Assembly: GCA_902475535.1 (NCBI GenBank) | Contig: CABRZR010000001.1 | Span: forward strand, 124,001 to 188,000 | DNA: 64,000 nt | Source of the DNA: QAMH01 sp900556425 | GTDB lineage: Bacteria > Actinomycetota > Coriobacteriia > Coriobacteriales > QAMH01 | Direction of reading: 5' to 3' | Shown: piece by piece, positions 7,933 to 16,268 of the stretch | How the letters are laid out: each line of letters starts with the position of its first letter | Numbering within the stretch: position 1 is the stretch's first letter | Position numbers and translations under genes: made by a program | Notes under the pieces: model-generated | Told to the model about the DNA's origin: nothing | Seen by the model: the letters and a program-made list of their open reading frames with translations, nothing else | Databases searched by the model: none

Positions 7933-8014
7933 GGTGCCCGTGCTAGGCACCTTGTCTCACATCATCGCCACTTCCTTTACTTTGTCCTCCTTTTGAGACA
8001 GCGTGCCAGGCACG
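7933..8014. repeat. REP copies upstream of the RAYT gene
   Basis: A variant half-copy (GGTGCC...GGCACCTTGTCTCA, 7933-7959) and a typical copy (TGAGACAGCGTGCCAGGCAC, 7994-8013) lie between the RAYT start and the comF stop, with a short pyrimidine-rich spacer between them. Confidence 0.75.
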
Positions 8015-8026
8015 ACATTTGCTTTT

Positions 8027-8905
8027 TCACCAGACGCGGCAGCAGGTGACGGCGCGGATCTCGTGGGCGCCGCCGTCGAGGAGCACATGCGCTGCCGCCG
8101 AAAGCGTCGCGCCCGTCGTGAAGACGTCGTCGATGAGGACGATACGTTGCGGCAGCGCACCTGCTTCCGGCACTGCATCTGCTGCTAGCGAGAACGACCC
8201 ATTGCGATTTGCCAGCCGCTCCCCGCGTCCCAGCTCGCGCTGGTCGCGTGCCCCTTTGCAACTCACGAGTGCGTGCACGAGCGGCATTTCCGTGCGCCGC
8301 GCGACAATCCCTGCCACACGTTCCATGTGGTCGAATCCGCGTCGCAGGAGCGCCTCGGGCGATGCCGGCACGTACACGAGCGCATCTGCCCACTGCGTCC
8401 AATCCTGGAGAGATGGCGGGGAGGAGATTTCTCGACTCCGCTCCGCTTCGCCCGAAATGACAGCGGGACGCTCCGCTTCGCTCGAAGTGACAGCGGGAGG
8501 CCTTGGGATGTCGGCCCCCATCGTTCGTCCCCGTATCGCGGCGCACAGCAGCGAGGCGATCACCGCATCGAGGCGCAGCTCGTCGCCGTCCTTGTAGGTG
8601 CTGATGATTCTCCGCGCCCCGTCCTCGAAGGAAAGCGCCGCACGCGCCTGCGTGAACGGAAACGCCTCCTCGGGATGCAGCAGCGCCGACTCGCTACCGG
8701 GCATGGGGCACTCCGTGCACAACGTGCGCCCAAACGGTGCTCCGCAGCGCGGGCACGCGAGTGCAAGATTGATGAAGGGGAGGGAGGAAGCGCAGCCCTC
8801 GCACAAAACGCTGCCGGGCATGTCGCACACGACACAGCGCGTGGGGCTAATCGTTTCCAAAATGGAGGTAGCCAGAACCTTATATATATGGTTAAAATCG
8901 TGCAA
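8027..8905 (-). CDS. comF: ComF-family phosphoribosyltransferase-like protein
   Basis: ComF proteins are needed for DNA uptake in competent bacteria and have an N-terminal zinc site followed by a type I phosphoribosyltransferase fold. This protein of about 292 residues shows CVVCD, CEGC, CPRC, CTEC cysteine pairs, and the PRPP motif VLIDDVFTTGATLSAAA near the C-terminus. The start is uncertain: TTG 8905 has GGAAAGG at good spacing, while GTG 8926 would add seven residues. A repeat of the TGTCATTTCGAG family is embedded in frame (8425-8493), giving a low-complexity insert of about 25 residues (SSEAERPAVISGEAERSREI) between the two halves of the domain. It is divergent from topA. Confidence 0.85.
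   Translation of the reverse strand: MHDFNHIYKVLATSILETISPTRCVVCDMPGSVLCEGCASSLPFINLALACPRCGAPFGRTLCTECPMPGSESALLHPEEAFPFTQARAALSFEDGARRIISTYKDGDELRLDAVIASLLCAAIRGRTMGADIPRPPAVTSSEAERPAVISGEAERSREISSPPSLQDWTQWADALVYVPASPEALLRRGFDHMERVAGIVARRTEMPLVHALVSCKGARDQRELGRGERLANRNGSFSLAADAVPEAGALPQRIVLIDDVFTTGATLSAAAHVLLDGGAHEIRAVTCCRVW
8425..8493. repeat. TGTCATTTCGAG-type repeat inside comF
   Basis: One full copy (8425-8463, AGATTTCTCGACTCC...GAAATGACAG) and a second partial copy (8469-8493) lie in tandem within the comF reading frame and are translated. The same repeat is intergenic elsewhere (25017, 26062, 28475, 39535, 52603, 62606). Confidence 0.85.
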
Positions 8906-8993
8906 CTGAGGCCTTTCCGGCCCCACCCGCTAGTCTCCGCGGGTAATTGTAAGCCATAGCTGTCTTCAAGAACGCAGCAAAAACGAGTGAGTG

Positions 8994-11528
8994 ATGGACA
9001 ACATGGAACTAATCATTACCGAGAAGAACATCGCGGCCCAACAGATCTCTCGCCTTCTTGCCCAAGGTGGCAAGCCCGAGACGGACAAGGTCTACAACAC
9101 CCCCGTGTACCGCTTCAACCGCGATGGTCACGAATGCGTCGCCATCGGTCTCAAGGGCCACATCCTCGGCCTCGACTTCCCGCAGGAGCTCATCTACAAG
9201 AAGAAGACCGGCTGGGTTGGCCTCGAAGAGGACGGCGAGGTCATCGATGCGCCGGACGTCCCCAAGGAGCTCCCCACCCCACCGTGGAAGTCCAAGCGTC
9301 GTCCGTACATCCCCGAGGGCATCAACCTCAAGGGCTGGAAGATCCCGTCGCTGCCCTACCTCACCTACGCGCCTATCGTGAAGCTTCCCGCCGAGAAGGA
9401 CATCATTCGCTCGCTCAAGAACCTCGCCAAGAAGGCGGACGAGATCGTCATCGCCACCGACTTCGATCGCGAGGGCGAGCTCATCGGCCTCGACGCCATC
9501 TCGGTCGTGCGTGAGGTGAACGAGACCGCCCCCATCACGCGCTCTCGCTATTCGGCTTTCGTGAAGAAGGAGATCGAGGAGGCGTTCTCTCCCGCCAAGC
9601 TCACGACGCTCGATTACGATCTCGCGCATGCGGGCGAGACGCGCCAGTACATCGACCTCATCTGGGGTGCCGTGCTCACGCGCTACCTCACTTGCGTGAA
9701 GTACAGCGGCATCGGCAACACGCGCTCTGCCGGTCGCGTGCAGACCCCGACGCTTGCCCTCGTGGTCGAGCGCGAGAAGGAGCGCGACGCCTTCATCCCC
9801 GAGGACTATTGGGTCATCACCGGCAATGCCGCCCCCAAGGGCGATCACGACGAGGCCTTCACCGCGACGCATGCCACTGCGCGCTTCAAGGATAAGGACG
9901 AGGCAGATGCCGTCATGGCCCGCATTGCGGGCGCAAACGAGGCGCCCGTCGGCACCATCGAGAAGAAGCGCCGCAAGTCCAATCCGCCGGCTCCGTTCAA
10001 CACCACGTCGCTCATGGCGGCGGCAAGTTCCATCGGCATCAAGCCGGCGCGCACCATGCGCATCGCCGAGTCGCTCTACATGAACGGCTACACCTCGTAT
10101 CCCCGCGTTGACAACACGGTCTACCCCGACAATCTCGACCTGCGCGAGGTCCTCGGCATTCTCGCCAAGGTTCCCGATTTCCGCGAGGGCGCCGAGGAGC
10201 TGCTCGCCAAGAACAAGCTCACGGCAACGCGCGGCAAGCAGGAGACGACCGATCACCCGCCCATCTATCCCACGGGCGCGGCCGATCCCGACAAGCTTCG
10301 CCCCGAGGAGTGGAAGCTCTACAGCCTCATCTGCCGCCGTTTCATGGCGACGCTGTCCGAAGCTGCGGTCCTCGAGTCCACCAAGGTCACGCTCGATGTC
10401 GCGGGCGAGGCATTTACCGCCCGCGGTGACGTGCTCGTCGAGCCGGGCTATCGCAGCGTGTATCCGTACGGCCTCAAGAAGGACGAGCAGATGCCCTCGC
10501 TCACCGAGGGCCAGACGCTCGATTTCTGGGATGCCGATTGCGCCCACAAGCAGACCGAGCCGCCCGCGCGCTTCTCGTCGGGCAAGCTCGTCCAAGAGAT
10601 GGAGGCCAAGGGTCTGGGCACCAAGGCCACGCGTCACGATATGATCGAGCGCCTCTACAGCCGCCACTACATCGTGAACGACCCCATCGAGCCCACCCAG
10701 CTCGGCATCGCCATCATCGATGCACTCGAGAAGTTCGCCGAGCCCATCACCACTCCCAACATGACCGCCGAGCTCGAAGGCGAGATGACGCAGGTTGCCG
10801 ATGGCAAGCGCCAGCGCGACGAGGTCGTGCTGCATTCGCGCGAGCTGCTCGGCGGCATCATCGAGGCCCTCATTCCCGAGAAGGACGCTATCGCGGACAT
10901 GATCAGCGACGCCGTCACGGCCGACAGTCGCGTTGGCGCGTGCCCCAAGTGCGGTGGCGACCTCTGCGTGAAGACGTCGGCCAAGACTCGCGCGAGCTTC
11001 GTGGGCTGCAACAACTGGCCCGATTGCGACGTGACCTATCCGCTGCCCCAGGGCCGCTACGAGGCACTTGAGGAGCCATGTCCCACCTGCGGAGGCCCGC
11101 AGATCAAGGTCACGCCCTTCAGGCAGAAGGCGTACAACCACTGCCTCGACCCCGAGTGCCCCACCAACAAGATGGAGGAGATCGTCGTCGGCACGTGCGA
11201 GGTCTGCAAGGAAGCAGGTCGCGAGGGCAAGCTCATCGCGCAGAAGAACCCGCGCACGCTCAAGCGCTTCATCCGCTGCGAGAACTTCGAGCAATGCGAC
11301 GTGAGCTATCCGCTGCCCCAGCGCGGCGACATCACCGCGACGGGCGAGGTGTGCGACGAGTGCGGTGCCCCCGAGGTCATCGTCTCGACGGCTCGTGGCC
11401 CATGGCGCATCTGCGTGAACATGAACTGCCCCAAGCGCGAGAAGGAGAAGGCCGAAAGGGCCAAGAAGTCGAGCGGTGGGGCCAAGAAGAAGTCCACGGC
11501 AAAGAAAAAGACCGCGGCCAAGAAGTAG
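8994..11528 (+). CDS. topA: DNA topoisomerase I (type IA), archaeal-like
   Basis: TopA relaxes negative supercoils by cutting one strand through a tyrosine link. The 844-residue protein starts MDNMELIITEKNIAA and carries the Toprim motif TDFDREGELIG, the active-site Tyr369 in YTSYPRVDNTVYP, and at the C-terminus several C4 zinc ribbons (CPKC...CDV, CPTC...C, CEVC...C, CDEC...C) ending in a Lys/Ala tail. The active-site form SYPRVDN and the LKGHILGLDFP N-terminal region resemble archaeal TopA more than the usual bacterial YMRTDS type. The start is ATG 8994; a GTG directly before it is possible. It begins a long same-strand gene run. Confidence 0.95.
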   Translation: MDNMELIITEKNIAAQQISRLLAQGGKPETDKVYNTPVYRFNRDGHECVAIGLKGHILGLDFPQELIYKKKTGWVGLEEDGEVIDAPDVPKELPTPPWKSKRRPYIPEGINLKGWKIPSLPYLTYAPIVKLPAEKDIIRSLKNLAKKADEIVIATDFDREGELIGLDAISVVREVNETAPITRSRYSAFVKKEIEEAFSPAKLTTLDYDLAHAGETRQYIDLIWGAVLTRYLTCVKYSGIGNTRSAGRVQTPTLALVVEREKERDAFIPEDYWVITGNAAPKGDHDEAFTATHATARFKDKDEADAVMARIAGANEAPVGTIEKKRRKSNPPAPFNTTSLMAAASSIGIKPARTMRIAESLYMNGYTSYPRVDNTVYPDNLDLREVLGILAKVPDFREGAEELLAKNKLTATRGKQETTDHPPIYPTGAADPDKLRPEEWKLYSLICRRFMATLSEAAVLESTKVTLDVAGEAFTARGDVLVEPGYRSVYPYGLKKDEQMPSLTEGQTLDFWDADCAHKQTEPPARFSSGKLVQEMEAKGLGTKATRHDMIERLYSRHYIVNDPIEPTQLGIAIIDALEKFAEPITTPNMTAELEGEMTQVADGKRQRDEVVLHSRELLGGIIEALIPEKDAIADMISDAVTADSRVGACPKCGGDLCVKTSAKTRASFVGCNNWPDCDVTYPLPQGRYEALEEPCPTCGGPQIKVTPFRQKAYNHCLDPECPTNKMEEIVVGTCEVCKEAGREGKLIAQKNPRTLKRFIRCENFEQCDVSYPLPQRGDITATGEVCDECGAPEVIVSTARGPWRICVNMNCPKREKEKAERAKKSSGGAKKKSTAKKKTAAKK

Positions 11529-11546
11529 ACGAGGCACCATAGCTGC

Positions 11547-12275
11547 ATGAATAACAACGCAGATAGCACCGAGGGCATCTTCCTCACGCTCGAAGGCGAC
11601 GATGGCGTCGGCAAGTCGACCCAGGCCGACCTTCTCGCTAAATGGCTCGAGGAGCAGGGCCGCACGGTCCTGCGTGTGCATGAACCAGGCGGTACGCGTC
11701 TGGGCGAGAAGATCCGCGCGCTCCTCCTCGACAAGGACGATGACGCGATGGTGCCGCTTGCCGAGCTCCTGCTTTTCGAGGCGGCTCGCGCCCAGGTGAT
11801 GAGCGAGGTCATCGAGCCGGCACTTGCCGCGGGCAGCATCGTCGTCTGCGATCGCTTCACCGATTCCACGCTCGCCTACCAGGGTTACGGCCGCGAGCTC
11901 GGCGCCGAGCTCGTCCGCGCGACGAACGACCTCGCCTGCGGCGGTCGCTATCCTACGCGCACGCTGCTGCTCTCGCTTGATCCCAGCATTGCGCGCGAGC
12001 GCGTCGAGGACCGGTCGAACGACGGCACGGGTGATCGCATGGAGTCCGCAGGCGACGAGTTTCGCACGCGCTTGCGCGCGGGCTTCGAGGAGATAGCTGC
12101 CGCCGAACCCGAGCGCGTGCACGTCATCGACGCCAACGGTAGTGTCGAGCAAGTGCACGAGCGCATATGCGCCGACCTCGCCGAGTTGCTTGACCTGGAC
12201 CTGCGAAACCAGACAAAACTGCCCCGGCGACATTTGTCTTGTTCGGCGGATTCTGGGGCGGAGGGGTGCTCATGA
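11547..12275 (+). CDS. tmk: Thymidylate kinase
   Basis: Tmk phosphorylates dTMP to dTDP for DNA synthesis. The 242-residue protein has the P-loop LEGDDGVGKST, the EPGGTRLGE (DR-EPGG-type) motif, the substrate motif CDRFTDSTLAYQGYGR and a LID-type segment (ERVEDRSNDGTGDR). The last 25 residues or so (from NQTKLPRRHLS) are not family sequence: they are translation of a dispersed GACAAAA-family palindrome at 12211-12240. The stop overlaps the holB start as ATGA, so the run-through tail also couples the two genes. The tmk-holB-ricT order is the same as the core of the Bacillus tmk-holB-yaaT cluster. Confidence 0.95.
   Translation: MNNNADSTEGIFLTLEGDDGVGKSTQADLLAKWLEEQGRTVLRVHEPGGTRLGEKIRALLLDKDDDAMVPLAELLLFEAARAQVMSEVIEPALAAGSIVVCDRFTDSTLAYQGYGRELGAELVRATNDLACGGRYPTRTLLLSLDPSIARERVEDRSNDGTGDRMESAGDEFRTRLRAGFEEIAAAEPERVHVIDANGSVEQVHERICADLAELLDLDLRNQTKLPRRHLSCSADSGAEGCS
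12211..12240. repeat. GACAAAA-family palindrome inside the 3' end of tmk
   Basis: AGACAAAACTGCCCCGGCGA followed by CATTTGTCTT matches the intergenic copies at 23651 and 56119 but lies within the tmk frame and is translated. Confidence 0.8.
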
Positions 12276-13267
12276 GCGAGCTCTTTGCCGGCATTGCCGG
12301 TCAGGATCAGGTCATATCGTATCTCCAGCGCGTGCACGACACGGGCAACGCCACGCATGCCTATCTCATCGCAGGCGGCGACGAAAGCCTGGGTGCCGAT
12401 TTGGCGTTGCGTTTTGCGGCCGGTCTCATCGCGCAGGGCGACGCGCAGGCGCAAGACGAGGTTCTGCGCCGCGTCCACCCCGACCTGCACGTCTACACGC
12501 CTGGTGGCACCGACGGCTACCTTGTCGAGCAGATCCGCGAGCTCACGCGCGATGCCGAGCTCGCCCCCATCCGCGCCGCGAGCAAGGTCTACATCGTCCA
12601 GGACGCTCATCGCCTGGCGGGGGCGCCGGCAAACGCGTTCCTCAAGACGCTCGAGGAGCCGCCGCGCGATGTCACCTGCATACTCGTTGCCAACAGCGAG
12701 TCCGCGGTGCTCGAAACCCTGCGTAGTCGCTGCGAGGTGCTCGTACTCAACGCCATCTCGGGGGTACGAGCCGGAAACACCCAGGTCTTCGACATGCTCT
12801 ACGCTCTTGCGCGCAACTGTGACAACCGTACGCTACTCGGCAACTCCAAGCGTTTCGTCGAGCTTGCACGCGAGCAAGCGGCAAAGATGAGCGACGATGA
12901 CCTCGATGTCGAGGCGTATATCGAGAAGTACGACGATTACCTTTCGCAGGGCGCCAAGAAGCAGATCGAGCTTGCCGGCAAACGCGAAGCGACCGCGCAC
13001 GAGCGTGCGGCCCTCTTCGACTTCTGCGCTTTCGTACGCGCCTGGTTACGCGATTGCCTCGTGACGCGCGAAGGGGGCTCGGAGTTGCTCGCGTACCCCG
13101 AATGTGCCGACCAGACCTCTCAGATCGCTCGTTCGGCGAGCATCCCCGGTCTTCTCACCGCGCTCGATGCCGCCAAGGGAGCCATCGCGCGCATTTCGTA
13201 TAATGTGACACCACAACTTGCGATTGACGCAATGTTCTTAGAAATCAGGGAGGCGTTATGCCATTAG
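12272..13267 (+). CDS. holB: DNA polymerase III delta-prime subunit
   Basis: This 331-residue clamp-loader subunit helps load the sliding clamp during replication. It shows the AAA+ fold landmarks of delta-prime: FAGIAGQDQVISYLQ, a weak P-loop region (AYLIAGGDESLGADLALRFA) lacking a clear Walker A, sensor-like YIVQDAHRLAGAPANAFLKTLEEPP, and TLRSRCEVL. The absence of a functional P-loop and zinc site agrees with a non-ATP-hydrolysing delta-prime. Its ATG overlaps the tmk stop and its 3' end overlaps the ricT start by ten bases. Confidence 0.9.
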   Translation: MSELFAGIAGQDQVISYLQRVHDTGNATHAYLIAGGDESLGADLALRFAAGLIAQGDAQAQDEVLRRVHPDLHVYTPGGTDGYLVEQIRELTRDAELAPIRAASKVYIVQDAHRLAGAPANAFLKTLEEPPRDVTCILVANSESAVLETLRSRCEVLVLNAISGVRAGNTQVFDMLYALARNCDNRTLLGNSKRFVELAREQAAKMSDDDLDVEAYIEKYDDYLSQGAKKQIELAGKREATAHERAALFDFCAFVRAWLRDCLVTREGGSELLAYPECADQTSQIARSASIPGLLTALDAAKGAIARISYNVTPQLAIDAMFLEIREALCH

Positions 13268-14727
13268 TAGCGTCCGTTCGACTTCGCTACGCGTCCCAGG
13301 ACTATTGGTTCGACCCTGCTGGCCTTGACGTGAAGGCGGGAGACCACGTGCTGGTCGAGACAAGCAAGGGCACCGAAATTGGCCTGTGCACTCACGATGT
13401 CGTCGATGTCGAAGAGGTGGAGCTCGCCAAGCCGCTCAAGCCGGTCATCCGCATCGCAACCGAGGAAGACCTCGAAAAGGCCGATGAGATAGCCGCGCGC
13501 GACCAAGAAGCACTCGCCGTCTTTCATGACCTTGCCGATAAGAACCACCTCGACATGAGTCCCTCGGCCGTCGAGTTCTCGTTCGACAAGTCACATGCGA
13601 CCTTCTACTTCACCTCGGACGATCGCGTGGACTTCCGCGGTCTCGTGCGCGATCTGGCTGCCGAGTTCCACACGCGCGTCGACATGCGCCAGATCGGGCC
13701 GCGTGACGAGGCCCGCATGCTCGGCGGTTTGGGCCATTGCGGCGAGGAGCTGTGCTGTGCACGTCTGGGCGGCGAGTTCCAGCCGGTGAGCATTCGCATG
13801 GCCAAGGAGCAGGACCTTCCTCTCAACCCCACGAAGATTTCGGGTCTGTGCGGCAGGCTCATGTGCTGCCTACGCTACGAGTACGAGGCATACAAGGACT
13901 TCAAGAGCCGCGCCCCCAAGAAGAACGCCCTCATCGACACGCCGGCGGGCATGGGCAAGGTCGTCGAGTTCGATACGCCACGCGAGACCGTGCGTCTGCG
14001 TATGGAGGACGGCTCGAGCCTCACGCTTCCCGTTTCGTCCCTTGACACGGGTGACAAGGTGCCGCGCGAGGGCGAGCGCATTCGTCCTTGCCATATCTCG
14101 CAGGAGAACTTCGACAAGATCATGGAGGAGCTCAGCAACGACAGCAACCTCGCGATGATGGGCGAGAAGCTCTTCTCCGATGACCCCAATCTGGCTGACA
14201 CCACGGCCGAAGGCGGCTCGCTCGAGCGCGTTCACCGTCGTCGTCGCGGCTCGCCGGGCTCTTCCTCGCACGGTTCATCGGGCGAATCAGGCCGCAAGCC
14301 ACGCAAGCGCGGGTCTTCCTCGCCGGAGCCCAAGCCGCGCGATGAACGCAAGCGCCGCCGTTCCGTCTCCGCAACCGACGGCAGCGAGATCAAGCACGAC
14401 GACTCCACGCGCAAGCAGGCGAGCAGCTCCAAGGACGAGCAATCCTCGAGCAACGCGAACCGTTCGCGCAATCGCCGTAGGCGCTCGAACGGCAAGCCAC
14501 GCGAAAACGGCCAGAGTGCGCAGTCTAAGGATGGCGCGCAGGGCAAGAACCAGGGTTCCTCGCGTCCGCGCCCCGGTCAGCACTCATCGACCGTAAGCGG
14601 AAGCGCGGCACAGGGCGGCTCAGGCGGCTCGAATGGTTCGGGCAACAAGCGCCGCCGCAGACGCCGTGGCGGGTCGGGGCACGGTCAGGGTTCGGGCAAG
14701 CCAGGCGAGGGCAAGGCAAGCGAATAA
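13258..14727 (+). CDS. ricT: PSP1-domain protein (RicT/YaaT-like) with long basic tail
   Basis: RicT (YaaT) acts with RicA and RicF in Bacillus on RNase Y-dependent RNA processing and carries Fe-S-binding cysteines. The first 300 residues show the PSP1 core, including GHCGEELCCARLGGEF and ISGLCGRLMCCLRYEYEAY with the conserved cysteines. The last 170 residues are a low-complexity Ser/Arg/Lys/Gly-rich tail ending in a run of basic residues and GSGHGQGSGK. That tail is absent from the roughly 275-residue Bacillus protein and is probably disordered and nucleic-acid binding (inference). No ricA or ricF homologue was seen nearby. Confidence 0.85.
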   Translation: MPLVASVRLRYASQDYWFDPAGLDVKAGDHVLVETSKGTEIGLCTHDVVDVEEVELAKPLKPVIRIATEEDLEKADEIAARDQEALAVFHDLADKNHLDMSPSAVEFSFDKSHATFYFTSDDRVDFRGLVRDLAAEFHTRVDMRQIGPRDEARMLGGLGHCGEELCCARLGGEFQPVSIRMAKEQDLPLNPTKISGLCGRLMCCLRYEYEAYKDFKSRAPKKNALIDTPAGMGKVVEFDTPRETVRLRMEDGSSLTLPVSSLDTGDKVPREGERIRPCHISQENFDKIMEELSNDSNLAMMGEKLFSDDPNLADTTAEGGSLERVHRRRRGSPGSSSHGSSGESGRKPRKRGSSSPEPKPRDERKRRRSVSATDGSEIKHDDSTRKQASSSKDEQSSSNANRSRNRRRRSNGKPRENGQSAQSKDGAQGKNQGSSRPRPGQHSSTVSGSAAQGGSGGSNGSGNKRRRRRRGGSGHGQGSGKPGEGKASE

Positions 14728-14750
14728 CACGCGCGAAGCGGGAGATGCAC

Positions 14751-16211
14751 ATGGCACGCAACATGACGCTGTTGACCGATCTCTACGAGATCACGATGGC
14801 TCAAGGATATTGGTCGCAGGGCAAGCTCGATACCGAGGCGTGCTTCTACTCGTTCTATCGCGATAATCCCTTTGGAGGCGGTTACGGCATCTTCTGCGGT
14901 GCCAACCAGATCGCCGAGCTCATCGACGGTTTCGGTTTCACCGATGATGACATCGAATATCTCGCGACGCTCACCACCGCATCCTCGACGCCGCTCTTCA
15001 ATTCGGCGTTTCTCGACTGGCTGCGCAATCTCGAGCTGTCTGTCGACATCTGCACCGTTCCCGAGGGCTCACCCGTCTTCCCGCGCGAACCGCTCGTGCG
15101 CGTGATGGGGCCGTTGCTGCAATGCCAGCTCCTGGAACCCGCCATTCTCAACGGCGTCAATTTCCAGACGCTCATTGCCACCAAGGCCGCTCGCATCTGT
15201 CGGGCAGCCGAGGGACGCCCCGTTTCCGAGTTTGGCTTGCGTCGTGCGCAGGGCCCTGACGGCGCCATGTCCTCGTCGCGCGCTGCCTATGTGGGCGGAT
15301 GCGCGTCTGTTGCAAATGTGCTTGCGGGCAAGCTCTACGATATTCCCGTGAGCGGCACGCATGCGCATTCGTGGGTCATGTCGTTTCCCGACGAGCTCTC
15401 CGCTTTCAGGGCATACGCGGCTGAGATGCCCGATAACTGCACGCTTCTCGTGGATACCTATGATGTGGAGCAGGGCGTGCGCAACGCCATCATTGTCGCT
15501 CGCGAACTCGAGCGCGATGGGCACAAGCTCCAGGCCATTCGCATTGATTCGGGTGATTTGGCGTGGCTCTCAAAGATGGCCCGCTCCATGCTCGATAAGG
15601 CCGGGCTCTTCGATGTGGGCATCGTGCTTTCAAATGACCTCGATGAGTACACGATCATGTCGCTCAACGACCAAAAGGCCCAGTACACGGCCTTGGGCGT
15701 GGGTACGCATCTGGCTGCCGCCTATGGGCAACCCGCTCTGGGAGGCGTCTACAAGCTTTCGGCCATACGCGAGCCGGGGCAGGAGGAGTGGACGCCGCGC
15801 CTCAAGATTTCCGAACAGCTCTACAAGCGCACCATTCCCGGCGTGCTTGACGTGCGTCGTTATTTCGATGCGGATGGCCACTTGGCCGGTGATCTTATCG
15901 TTGACGTGCACGACGAGCTGCCTGCAGAAGCCGTCATGGTAGATCCGCTCGATGCAACACGTCGCAAGAAGGTGGAGGGGCGCTTCGAGACGCTGCTCAA
16001 GCCGCTCGTCACCGATGGCAAGGTCGAGGATATCGACCTATCCGCACGTAGGGCGCAAAAGCGCTGCACCGAGCAGTTTGCGCTTCTGGACGATTCGATC
16101 AAGCGCTTCATGAATCCGCACGAGTATCCGTGTGGCATCGAACGCGGGCTTTTTGACCGTCGCAACGAGATGGTCATTGCCACGGGGAAGAACAGTTCGC
16201 TCTATGATTAG
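14751..16211 (+). CDS. pncB: Nicotinate phosphoribosyltransferase
   Basis: This enzyme joins nicotinate and PRPP to give nicotinate mononucleotide in NAD salvage. The 486-residue protein has the family start LLTDLYEITMAQGYW, the HAHSWVMSF motif with the catalytic His, DTYDVEQGVRNA, and the phosphate-binding SNDLDEYTI region. ATG 14751 is chosen over ATG 14745 because GGGAG ends six bases before it. It follows ricT by 23 bases in the same run. Length fits the NAPRTase family of Gram-positive bacteria. Confidence 0.93.
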   Translation: MARNMTLLTDLYEITMAQGYWSQGKLDTEACFYSFYRDNPFGGGYGIFCGANQIAELIDGFGFTDDDIEYLATLTTASSTPLFNSAFLDWLRNLELSVDICTVPEGSPVFPREPLVRVMGPLLQCQLLEPAILNGVNFQTLIATKAARICRAAEGRPVSEFGLRRAQGPDGAMSSSRAAYVGGCASVANVLAGKLYDIPVSGTHAHSWVMSFPDELSAFRAYAAEMPDNCTLLVDTYDVEQGVRNAIIVARELERDGHKLQAIRIDSGDLAWLSKMARSMLDKAGLFDVGIVLSNDLDEYTIMSLNDQKAQYTALGVGTHLAAAYGQPALGGVYKLSAIREPGQEEWTPRLKISEQLYKRTIPGVLDVRRYFDADGHLAGDLIVDVHDELPAEAVMVDPLDATRRKKVEGRFETLLKPLVTDGKVEDIDLSARRAQKRCTEQFALLDDSIKRFMNPHEYPCGIERGLFDRRNEMVIATGKNSSLYD

Positions 16212-16268
16212 AGCTACAGATGCGATGCGGGGTAGTTCCCGCACGCGCAAGTAAGAAGGGGGCATCCG

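Noticed and set aside
8027..8905. comF as a pseudogene because of the repeat insertion
   Set aside because: The frame is intact through the insert and the downstream PRPP-binding motif is preserved.
9009..12233. A very long minus-strand open frame opposite topA and tmk
   Set aside because: It is an antisense frame kept open by high GC codon bias; its product has no recognisable motifs, whereas the plus-strand genes are clear.
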